Made by a program: the position numbers and the translations under genes. A DNA stretch of 10,112 nucleotides from CAYUST01 sp041908765 (lineage in GTDB: Bacteria; Patescibacteriota; Gracilibacteria; Absconditabacterales; Absconditicoccaceae), in the NCBI GenBank assembly GCA_041908765.1, contig JAYREU010000018.1, forward strand, positions 1 through 10,112, written 5' to 3'. This document shows positions 1 to 7,467 of the stretch, piece by piece (positions within the stretch are counted from its first letter, which is position 1; each line of letters opens with the position of its first letter). The notes beneath the pieces are model-generated. The model saw only the letters and a program-made list of their open reading frames with translations. It had not been told where the DNA came from and ran no database searches.

Positions 1-2
1 CC

Positions 3-1094
3 ATATCTATGCTCAACACAGCACTGCAAAGGCATCCTGCAATGTGAATACAAAGTAAACTCTATTTTGACGAACGTGTTTGGCAACTCCACAATGCCTT
101 AGGTCGTCCCGGGGTAGATCACTATACGAATAGCACATTACGCAGTTTTTTCCCCTTCGTTTGAATCAACCACTATGATGCACTAGGTAAAACCTGCTAC
201 ATCCCAGATTCCACTATCATGCAATGGCTCACAGAAGTGCCTCATGCATATCAACATCAACAAGAAGGTATCGTGAATCTTACGTTGGATATGTGTATAT
301 GAACACTACGTAGTTGGTTGCATGGGAGTTTTTATAATAAGTCCTATGAGCTTCCTAACTCACTTGAATATCATGCGCATCATCAAGTTGAACCAGCATT
401 TTTGTCAGCGATTTTTTCTCATCAATACGGCGTGACACTCATCAATGATCTCCAAGCAGCACCTCACGAAGAACAAGGACAACTCTTTTTGCAGTATTGC
501 AATAAGCTGACTATCTATTGAGCATCTGATGTGAAATTGATTTTAAAAACTGATGCAGGAAAACTATTACTTGAATGGGTGCATACGCATGACGGATGGT
601 ACAAGATCATGGATGCTATTTCTCTAGTATCCAGTGAATACAAAGCATACCGATCTACTTTTTTGTTTACCTATCTGAAGTTAGATAAGGTCCAAAGTAA
701 TCAACTTGCCCTTCTTTTGTTTGGAGACCCCGCGTATTGGATACACTGGAATGAGTGATTAGAAAAAGCATTTAACACAAATATTGTGTTGAATAGAACT
801 ACTGCATGGTCACTTTATGCTGCCCAAGTTCAATATGCACTTTTGGCGTGCCACAACTCACCTTTGTTACAAGCACATATTTTTGATATGTTTTATCAAC
901 ATGTATGTACCTATGCACCTGTGGAACATTTTCCTATAGCAGATATTGTGCCCTTTATACTGATGTCAGATAAGTACCAAACTCAGCTTGAAGACATATA
1001 TCGCAAAGCTTTTGCAGAAAAAAAATGAAAATGATATGATAGGCATTTTGTTTTTTCTCCCCTGCTACCTACGTCAATGCGTACTTCCCAATAG
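3..1094 (+). CDS. Unrecognised protein, C-terminal 363 residues (5' end outside window)
   Basis: I do not recognise this protein. One frame stays open from the first bases of the window to a TAG at 1092-1094 when TGA is read as glycine. In-frame TGAs lie at 45, 162, 300, 519, 756, 1026 and 1032. The visible part is rich in Trp, Tyr, His and Gln, with mixed helical and hydrophobic stretches. I see no signal peptide, clear membrane span, P-loop or metal-binding motif. The real start is upstream; the ATG at 9 is only the first one visible. Under the standard code it would split into fragments ending at 521, 758 and 1028. The last two TGAs lie close together at the tail, and the frame then runs 26 bases into the 3' end of the convergent truB gene. 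I am confident it is coding, because no TAA or TAG interrupts more than 1 kb, but I infer no function. Confidence 0.8.
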
Positions 1095-1707
1095 CACTTC
1101 TGTGTAACTGCGTCACAATACCACCCATGCCAAGTTTGTTGCCTATGACATGTGCCAGTGATCTGATATAGGTGCCTGACCCTACATGGAAACGAATACG
1201 TACTTCAGGGAAGGTATAGGAAAGTACTTCAGCTCTAAACACTTCCATCACCATATCAATGTGTACAGGATTTCATTCTCTTGCGTACGTATAGAGTTTT
1301 TTGCCTTTTCGTTTTTTGGCACTAAAAGGAGTCAGCGGGAACGCGTGGGTCCCGATCAAAGATTGGACAACGTCCACTACTTGCTCAAGCGTAGGGATCG
1401 GGTGTTCAATAGCATCAATCATGACCGTGGAGGTCGTGAAAGGTAATTGTTCATGATAGGATCGAAACTGTGTATCTCGGGTATCAGAGCGTTGCGCAAG
1501 ATCTATCGTAGTTTCATATACTTTGTCTAGTCATACAAACTGAGAGAGTTTCTTGGTATCAGCATCGGTAGCTATGATAAGGAGCCCTGAAGCAAGTGGA
1601 TCTAGCGTGCCAGCATGTCCTGCTTTGCGTGTGAAAAATATTCTTTTGAGTTTCTTGATAACTCAAAAACTGGTAGGTCCGATCGGTTTTTCAACAAGCA
1701 AGAGCAT
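1069..1707 (-). CDS. truB: tRNA pseudouridine(55) synthase TruB, short form
   Basis: TruB isomerises U55 in the T-loop of tRNAs to pseudouridine in the cytoplasm. The 212-residue product begins MLLLVEKPIGPTSFG and carries the family's catalytic block GHAGTLDPLASGLL; Asp36 in GTLDP is the expected nucleophile. Further on it has the late core motif GSGTYIRSLAHVIG. TGA encodes Gly15, Gly59 and Gly145 (1663-1665, 1531-1533, 1273-1275). The protein stops at IGKYALT, about where the catalytic core ends. Common TruB proteins run to roughly 290-315 residues with a C-terminal PUA-like domain, which is missing here. The ATG at 1705-1707 puts the start next to the conserved KPxGxTS motif; no Shine-Dalgarno is visible. 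It is the last gene of the probable obg operon and its 3' end overlaps the convergent gene ending at 1094. Confidence 0.95.
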
Positions 1708-1723
1708 ATGACACGGGTGTAGT

Positions 1724-1775
1724 AAAGTGGAAAAGTGAAAAGTTGAAAAGTGGAGGTTGAAAGTGGAGGGTTGAG
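1724..1775. repeat. Degenerate purine-rich tandem repeat between truB and the membrane-protein gene
   Basis: On the plus strand this is a run of related units built on AAAGTGGA, AAAGTGA and AAAGTTGA. The last two are longer, of the form AAAGTGGAGGTTGA and AAGTGGAGGGTTGA. On the transcribed minus strand it is a pyrimidine-rich leader of CCACTTTTCAA-like units just upstream of truB. It fills nearly all of the gap between the two genes and encodes nothing I can see. It looks like replication slippage of a short unit. Confidence 0.65.
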
Positions 1776-1776
1776 T

Positions 1777-2211
1777 TTAGTTTTGCGGAGGGAGAATACC
1801 GAGCGAGGCAAGCTCAGAAAGTTTGGTAGTTATAAAATACTCTCGTGACGCTTGTGGGGTTGAAAGCGTAATCCCTTTGGTATTGGCCTGCAATGGGAGT
1901 TGTTCGTTGGTAACATTGTTGTTGGTTCTATATTTTATTCTGACAATACGTTCGTTTTTGTACAGACTTCCATTCTCATGACTCAAAAAATAGGCTGCCA
2001 GTGGTGAGGTGAGATAGGGACTATAGAATTTTTCGAGATAGGTAATTTTTTCTTGGGTGTCTAAACGACCTTGTTTAGTTTGTTCAATTGAAAATTCGAT
2101 GTTGATATTATTGAGATACGATTGAATTCCATAATACAAGAAAAAGAAGGTAAACACAAATATACCATATCTTCGGTAGGTGCTTTGTCTCAGATACTTC
2201 TGATAGTGCAT
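1777..2211 (-). CDS. Small single-pass membrane protein, function unknown (FtsL/DivIC-like layout)
   Basis: The 144-residue product has a basic N-terminus (RQSTYRRYG) and one strong hydrophobic span at about residues 15-33 (YGIFVFTFFFLYYGIQSYL), followed by a polar domain of about 110 residues. The positive charges before the span predict the N-terminus inside and the C-terminal domain outside. One short basic tail, one span and an external, partly helical region (FSIEQTKQGRLDTQEKITYLEK) recall the division proteins FtsL and DivIC, but I see no motif that proves this. It lies 46 bases after obg and 69 before truB, so it is probably co-transcribed with them. The start is uncertain: ATG at 2209-2211 is chosen, and an in-frame TTG at 2227-2229 would add six residues. 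Unlike its neighbours it contains no TGA-encoded glycine. It ends in TAA. Confidence 0.8.
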   Translation of the reverse strand: MHYQKYLRQSTYRRYGIFVFTFFFLYYGIQSYLNNINIEFSIEQTKQGRLDTQEKITYLEKFYSPYLTSPLAAYFLSHENGSLYKNERIVRIKYRTNNNVTNEQLPLQANTKGITLSTPQASREYFITTKLSELASLGILPPQN

Positions 2212-2257
2212 GCTCAAGGTGTCCACCAAGAGGAAATAAAAGTAGTATGTTATTTCT

Positions 2258-3778
2258 TTAATCTCGCATCACGTACTTGGGAGGCAGACCTGTATAGGGT
2301 GAAAGTACTTTGAGTACATCGCCTTTTCTTACTCCTGAGGTTCTCAACCAATTGAGGAGGCGTTTCTTTTCGAGTGTGTTCCAAAATCGGAGTTCTGCTT
2401 CTGTATTCCCTCGAGGAAGTACGAAGGTAAGGTAAGCAATTTCTGGATGAGCAACTTCCCAAACCGCTATATAACGCATATCTTCCTCACGTAAATAATT
2501 TTGGGCAATGAGTTCCTTGACCTCATCAGTGTCTACTTCACGAACAAATGGATCTGGAGTGGTATCTACGTGAATGGGTTGGAAGGTACTATACGTACAA
2601 ATTAGCGGGGCATTGAGGATACGAACCATGACATCAAGTAGTTGATCAATACCGGTGCGTGAAAGAGCAGAGATAGGCAAAGTATTTTTGTCAATTACTT
2701 CAGCATCATAGGGGGATCACCATTCCGCAAATACTTTTTGGATACCTAGATGCAACAATCACCTATACTCAGTCCACAATTCTCCTTGTGTATCTTGTCC
2801 AAAGATATCTATTTTGTTGATAATAAGCAAGATTGCTTTACGCAAAAGTACATGTGTGTCACCCGTTGAGGTAGTAGCAGTGACCGTATACCAAACCATA
2901 TCTTCTCTGAGTTCAATATGATGATCAAGTGCATGAATAGTAGCTTCTTGTCGAGGTTGTTCCAAAAATTGTCCATCGATATAAAGGCGAATTTCCTGAA
3001 GCAAAAGTCCAATTTCATCAATACCTGACTGCTCTTTGCTCATGTCGAGCATAATGGCAAAGCAACGTGCTTTGAGAATATGTCTCAAAAATATATTTCC
3101 CAAACCTTTGCCCTCATGTGCACCCGCAATCAATCACGGAATATCTATCACCGTCCATGAAGTTCCTTTGTGCGTGACAATACCGACATGGGGAGTAATG
3201 GTTGTGAACGGATAGGGAGCTGTTTTGAGACGTGTCCCTGCGAGGACGTTGATCAAACTAGATTTCCCCACACTTGGCGTCCCTATCAAGGCAACATCTG
3301 CCAAAAGTTGGAGTTCTAAGGTCACTTCCTTGGTCTCTCCTGGCTCGCCCAAGAGCGCAATATGAGGATACTGCGCTGCAGAATTTGCAAAGTGCATATT
3401 TCACGCTCCTCCTCTCCCTCCACGTGCGATCAGGATGCGTTGGCCGTTTTGGGTGAAATGAGCAAGCACTTTGTGTGAAGCAGTATCTTTGATTAGCGTA
3501 CCAATAGGGACATACAGCAAAAGATCCTCTGCTGCTTTGCCATATTTGTCTTTGGATTGTCCTGGTTCACCACTAGGCGCCACAAATTTCTTGTGGTGTC
3601 TATAATGCATGAGTGTCCATTCATTGGTGGTAGCCTCCATATAAACGCTTCCTCCTGCTCCTCCATCGCCGCCTGCTGGTCCACCAAATGGCTCTCATTT
3701 TTCACGTCTTCCTGCAATGATGCCGTCACCACCCTTGCCAGAAGCTATATTGATCTGTACACTATCAAAAAATTGCAT
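2258..3778 (-). CDS. obg: GTPase Obg (CgtA), 506 residues with C-terminal OCT-like domain
   Basis: Obg is a slow GTPase that binds the 50S subunit and acts in its late assembly and in stress signalling. The N-terminal glycine-rich Obg fold is clear (start MQFFDSVQINIASGKGGDGI, then FGGPAGGDGGAGGSV). The G domain follows: P-loop GTPSVGKSS (166-174), G3 DIPG with Gly215 encoded by TGA, G4 NKID (321-324) and G5 SALS (370-373). The last ~80 residues, including WLRTSGVRKGDVLKV, resemble the OCT domain found in longer Obg proteins. TGA supplies Gly28, 127, 215, 340 and 354. The distance from the G3 region to NKID is about 75 residues, roughly 35 more than in typical Obg, so there is an insertion in the G domain. 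ATG at 3776-3778 matches the family's N-terminus. It heads the minus-strand cluster and is divergent from rlmH, 60 bases away. Confidence 0.97.
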
Positions 3779-3785
3779 CGAGTGC

Positions 3786-3813
3786 TTGTATACCAAAAAA
3801 AAGTGTCTATACT
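3786..3813 (+). promoter_or_regulatory. Candidate sigma70-type promoter for rlmH
   Basis: TTGTAT (3786-3791) and TATACT (3808-3813) are separated by 16 bases inside the 60-base gap between the divergent obg and rlmH genes. Transcription would start near 3820 and leave a leader of about 19 bases with no Shine-Dalgarno. The same DNA must also hold the obg promoter on the other strand, but I could not place that one convincingly. Confidence 0.45.
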
Positions 3814-3838
3814 GTACCTATTTATTGCCCATTTACCA

Positions 3839-4282
3839 ATGAAAATTCGCCTGATATGTATCAGTGACAGTGATAAGCATTTTGCTCCGCCCATCGAAGA
3901 ATACACCAAAAGAATGGGTAAATCCCTCGAAATAGTCAAACTCAAACCCATCAAATCATTGCCAACTCCACAGATTATCGCCAAGGAGACGCAACTCATG
4001 CTCACAGCGCTCAGCCATGCTCCTGGGTATAAAATCTTACTCAGCTTTCGCTGAACGCCCCAAACTACCGAGCAATTGGTCTCCCTTACCGAAAAGCACA
4101 CTGCTTTGACCTGTGTCATCTGAGGACCTTTTGGCTTGGATGAAACTCTGATTGTCCCCAAGGTTGATTTTGTGCTTTCATTGGGGAAACAGACGATGCC
4201 GCACGGACTTGTACAATTGGTTATGCTCGAACAGCTCTATAGAATACAACAAATAGTTGCTGGGAAACCATATCACTATTAG
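3839..4282 (+). CDS. rlmH: 23S rRNA (pseudouridine1915-N3)-methyltransferase RlmH
   Basis: RlmH is a small SPOUT-class, SAM-dependent enzyme that methylates N3 of pseudouridine 1915 in helix 69 of 23S rRNA, on assembled 70S ribosomes. The product is 147 residues, close to the usual ~155. It begins MKIRLICISDSDKHFAPPIEEY. It carries the SAM-site segment CVIGGPFGLDE, in which the first Gly of GG (residue 95) is a TGA at 4121-4123. It ends with the family signature MPHGLVQLVMLEQLYR and GKPYHY. A second TGA encodes Gly72. Under the standard code only an N-terminal fragment would remain, without the SAM site, which supports recoding. The open frame extends upstream on the antisense of obg, but ATG 3839 is where RlmH similarity begins. 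It ends in TAG. Confidence 0.96.
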
Positions 4283-4331
4283 TCTTATTTTCTCTCCCAT
4301 TTTTTGCATTTTTGCTGGTTAGTGGATACAA

Positions 4332-4416
4332 TCAGGTTATACTAAAACGCTTTAGGTAATCGAAACTACTTCGTTTCCTCAAAGTTCAAAACCCCAAACC
4401 GCTTTAGTATAACTGA
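4332..4416. repeat. 85-base inverted-repeat element in the rlmH-downstream gap
   Basis: The two ends pair as inverted repeats. TCAGGTTATACTAAAACG begins at 4332, and CGCTTTAGTATAACTGA ends at 4416. Pairing continues inward with a few mismatches, giving arms of about 25 bases (4332-4356 and 4392-4416). The 35-base centre holds a smaller hairpin, GAAAC-TACTTC-GTTTC. There is no T-tract after it, so it does not look like a simple terminator. Size and terminal symmetry fit a MITE- or REP-like dispersed element or a structured RNA. The 4283-4487 gap contains no gene. Confidence 0.6.
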
Positions 4417-4461
4417 ATCATCCTGAAAATTTGCATTCTGCAGATTTTCATGGAGGTTCAG
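4413..4461. repeat. 49-base imperfect hairpin abutting the preceding element
   Basis: TGAAAATTTGCA (4424-4435) pairs with TGCAGATTTTCA (4439-4450) across a three-base loop with one mismatch. The pairing extends outward through TCC/GGA to CTGAA (4413-4417) and TTCAG (4457-4461). It shares its first four bases with the end of the preceding inverted repeat, so the two may be parts of one composite element. It lies 27 bases upstream of the next start codon and could fold in that gene's leader. Confidence 0.6.
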
Positions 4462-4487
4462 TATAGTTTACTTATCTGATACTGACC

Positions 4488-6311
4488 ATGTTTATTGATC
4501 CACTCAAAGATTCACTAACGAGTTCCGTTAAATCATTTTCACAGACGTTGTGAAGTGCTTTGTGGGAACCGCTATTGTCTATGAAAGCCACCTTTCAAAA
4601 ATCGATACGCAGTAAGCCAGTCGCAGATGCACTTGCACGTGCACACCAAGCGGTACATCGACAGCGTTTACTGGAGCATCTCGAGGCAGTTATTATGACT
4701 TCCTTGTGTACTCCTGCGCACAAAAAAATGTATAAGCAATTTGTCATTGGTACAGGACGAGAGCAATTTGCACAACATACTACCTTCAAAGAGGCAGCAC
4801 AAGCATTTCACGGGATAATTCCTACTATAGTGTCTCAGCATAAGCAAGATTTATCAGCACAAGAAATGAAGCATGTAGCGTTGTTGATTGAAAAAATCCA
4901 ATCGGTAATAGACACTACGGTGACTTCTTATCCACATGCAGCTTTGAGTGATAGTGCAGGTGCTTTTGGTGAGTCATTTGCCAAAGATACACTTCAAAAG
5001 CAAACTACTACACATATTCATGAACTCCGTGACGCCTATTTACAGGATGCTAAACAGTTGTTGTCTCTACAACAAGAGCTCTTGTCTCATCTCAAGCATA
5101 TGGGTACTCCCCAATTCAAAATAAATCAACAGAAGGCGAAAGCTTTGCTCGATGATATAGTCAAACTTGTTCAGAAAATGACCATGCTCGAAAAGCAACT
5201 AACAGCAGCAGAAAAGAGTGTTGCACAGCAATTTGATGCATGGATGCAACAGACTATGCGTGGAAGCAAACAAACACAAAGGCATATACCAGATACCCAA
5301 AACAACTATTTACAAGCAGCTCAAAAAGTGCTCGATCAACGTGAACAAGTACAGCAGTCATGGATTGCAGAACTCCAAACACGAGCTACAGCAAAACTCC
5401 CCCTCGAAGATATGCTGGCTAAAGAAGCGTCTTTTTGGCTACAATGGTCTAGCCTCAACGCCTATGCTACCTGACTTGAAGCACAGGCGTATACGTTGGA
5501 TATACAACTGTATCAAGGTTGGTTAATTCTCTTGGAGCAACAACAAGATATGCTCCATACGCTCCATGCACATACCAAGGCATATGCATTGATTGCCTCA
5601 CTGATGTCTCATATCAAGAAACAACATCTACGTCTTTCTCAAGATATATTACAAGTGTTGATCGAACGTAAAGTAATTCACAATGAGAGCAAAGTGGAGT
5701 CACGACTGGATCGTGTGCAACGTGTGCATACCGTTATACAACACTGGATACGTGATGATGAGCGTGCTAGCTTACAAAGAAAAGATTATTTACAAGCATT
5801 GGTGATGCAAGAGGGACGTATTCCTCTGCTCAAATGATACCTCACTCGTATGCATGAATATGCTACTGCAATTCGATGACAGCATGTCCTCGAAGCAAAT
5901 ATGAGAACACTCAATTTGCAGCAACACCTTTTCCCCTACATACTACAGGCAATTACTGCCCTTCAGTCATCTCATACCAATGCAGAAAAATTACTCACGC
6001 TTCAGCGTGAAGACGCACAAAAGACGTACGCATTCAAACCATCTGCAGAACAAGAGAAGGTGATTGCTGAACTTGATATGCAATACACACGTACACAACA
6101 AGCAGGTCAACTTCTTGAGCACCTCCATACGCATGCTCAGTGAGACCAAGATGCAGTTGAGTATCTCTTGTGAGTCTATCGTACGCAGACCAAACAACTC
6201 AAACTGCAAACAAAAAAAGTTTGGAGTCAGATTAAAAAGCTACTCCCCAGTGTCAAAAAACAAATAGCAAGCTATCCATGATTTCCTTTTGTCACCAAAG
6301 ATACGGTGTAA
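4488..6311 (+). CDS. Large Gln-rich, mostly helical protein of unknown function (607 residues)
   Basis: I do not recognise this protein. With TGA as Gly (residues 22, 329, 450, 464, 552, 562 and 599) it is one frame from ATG 4488 to TAA 6309-6311. Its composition is strongly helical and rich in Gln, Leu, Ala, Lys and His. Coiled-coil-like stretches include LLSLQQELLSHLKHM, KMTMLEKQLTAAEKSV and YLQAAQKVLDQREQVQQSW. There is no signal peptide, membrane span, P-loop or catalytic motif, so a cytoplasmic structural or scaffolding role is possible but is only inference. An in-frame TAG at 4464-4466 limits upstream extension, making ATG 4488 the first good start. No Shine-Dalgarno is seen. The C-terminus is basic (TQTKQLKLQTKKVWSQIKK). 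A small gene in the same frame follows after 21 bases, suggesting co-transcription. Confidence 0.85.
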
Positions 6312-6332
6312 TTTTATTTGTTTTTTACTCCC

Positions 6333-6593
6333 ATGCCACCACGCAACTGACCCAAAAAAACTATGACTCTTTCTCTAGAAGCAACACAAGCATTGACTGA
6401 TCGTACGTGATTGTTGATTGAACGAGTTGAAAAAACATTAGCGAAAATTCTTTTGAGCTTGCACAAAGAAAAAAATGATTTGCAAGAATTTGCATCTACA
6501 CATTTCTGACAAGTGACTTCACAGAAGGCTCCATCTGAAGAGCTGACAAAACCAGCTTCCTCTCGCAATAAATGAAAAAAGAAAATAAAATAA
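6333..6593 (+). CDS. Small Lys-tailed protein of unknown function (86 residues)
   Basis: Not recognised. Read with TGA as Gly, the frame runs from ATG 6333 (MPPRNGPKKTMTLSLEATQ) to TAA 6591-6593. In-frame TGAs lie at 6348, 6408, 6507 and 6573. ATG 6363 is an equally possible start, giving 76 residues. The middle is a probable amphipathic helix (LLIERVEKTLAKILLSLHKE). The tail is Ser/Pro/Lys-rich and ends in NKGKKKIK, a basic end that could bind nucleic acid or an acidic partner. It lies 21 bases downstream of the large helical protein, in the same reading frame and likely the same transcript. Its stop is only four bases from the convergent end of murI. It would be missed under the standard code because TGA breaks it into pieces. 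Confidence 0.7.
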
Positions 6594-6597
6594 AGTA

Positions 6598-7371
6598 TTA
6601 TATCTCAACTAGAGTCAGATCATCTCCTTGCGGTAGCCCTCGATAGTTACTTGCTTTCTTGAAATTACCCATTGAGGTAAGCGCAACATGCAATCACGGT
6701 GTAGTGCTCAATTTTTCGGTAATTTCTGGATGACGTTTGAGATACGCTGGTAAGCGCTGGACGGCTTCGTATGCGGGATCAATCAATGGAATATCAGGAA
6801 GTAGTTCTTGGATGAGGTCTGCTATCAGCGGATAGTGTGTACATCACAGTATACATGCATCAAATTGACTACCTAGAGGTAGCAGTTCTTGTAAGCTATT
6901 TTTGATGTGTTCTGGAGAGGTTGCAGTCTCAATTAGATCAACAAGTCCTGTCCCGATACAAGGGATAAAACTTATCTCATAGCCTAGTTTGTGGCAAACG
7001 CTCGGATAAATCTGCGAGGTGATAGTGGCACGTGTCGCGAACAAGAGACAGTTCTGGTAGTCCTTTGCATGTGCCTGCTCTACTCCAGGTATAGTGATAG
7101 AAAGTACTTTCTTGTCAGGATGTTGTTCTTGCCATGGTCTGATGGCATAGGCAGAAGCCGTATTACAGGCTAAGATAACGAGCTCACAGCCTTGGGCAAA
7201 CAACCAATCTAAACAAACAAACGTACGTGTTTGTATCCGATCTCCGGATCTCTCCCCCCAGGGTACATACGCAAGATCTCCCAAGTAGAGATATTCGTAC
7301 TGAGGAAGTTGTTGTTGGAGATATTTGGCAGTGAGTAATCACCCAAGACCACTATCGAAGACGCCTATCAT
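6598..7371 (-). CDS. murI: Glutamate racemase MurI
   Basis: MurI interconverts L- and D-glutamate without a cofactor, using two cysteines, and supplies D-Glu for peptidoglycan. The 257-residue product starts MIGVFDSGLGGLLTAKYL. It has the YLGDLAYVPWGERS substrate-binding region, catalytic Cys69 in LACNTASA and catalytic Cys177 in GCTHYP. TGA encodes Gly11 (of GLGG), Gly176 (the Gly of GCTHYP) and Gly226. Recoding therefore falls within both conserved ends of the active site, and a standard-code reading would lose the second cysteine. ATG at 7369-7371 matches the family start; there is no Shine-Dalgarno. It is divergent from murD, whose substrate it makes, with 96 bases between the start codons, and it converges on the small gene ending at 6593. 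It ends in TAA. Confidence 0.97.
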
Positions 7372-7421
7372 TTTGCGAAGAAAAAATGAAACTGAAAAAT
7401 TGCTTTTATTTGTGGCCTATT

Positions 7422-7448
7422 TTGCTATGCTCTACCCGTTTATAGCAA
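7422..7448. promoter_or_regulatory. 7-base inverted repeat in the murI/murD divergent control region
   Basis: TTGCTAT (7422-7428) and ATAGCAA (7442-7448) are exact inverted repeats 13 bases apart, between the two start codons. They could be an operator for one protein dimer or a weak leader hairpin. Possible -10 boxes for murD overlap them (TATGCT at 7426-7431, preceded by TGC), but I found no -35 box at good spacing, so the promoters are not assigned. Confidence 0.3.
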
Positions 7449-7467
7449 CTTATCCTCAAATCACAAG

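Noticed and set aside
1186..1446. Plus-strand open frame opposite truB
   Set aside because: It overlaps a confidently identified gene and its sequence is unlike any protein I recognise.
3557..3838. N-terminal extension of RlmH upstream of 3839
   Set aside because: The open frame is antisense to the obg N-terminal region and RlmH similarity begins exactly at MKIRLICIS.
4332..4416. Inverted repeat as a CRISPR repeat or tRNA gene
   Set aside because: There is only one repeat pair in inverted, not direct, order with no spacer array, and the fold lacks a tRNA cloverleaf and T-loop consensus.
4332..4416. Inverted repeat as the rlmH Rho-independent terminator
   Set aside because: The stem is AT-rich and interrupted, the loop region is long, and no T-tract follows on either side.
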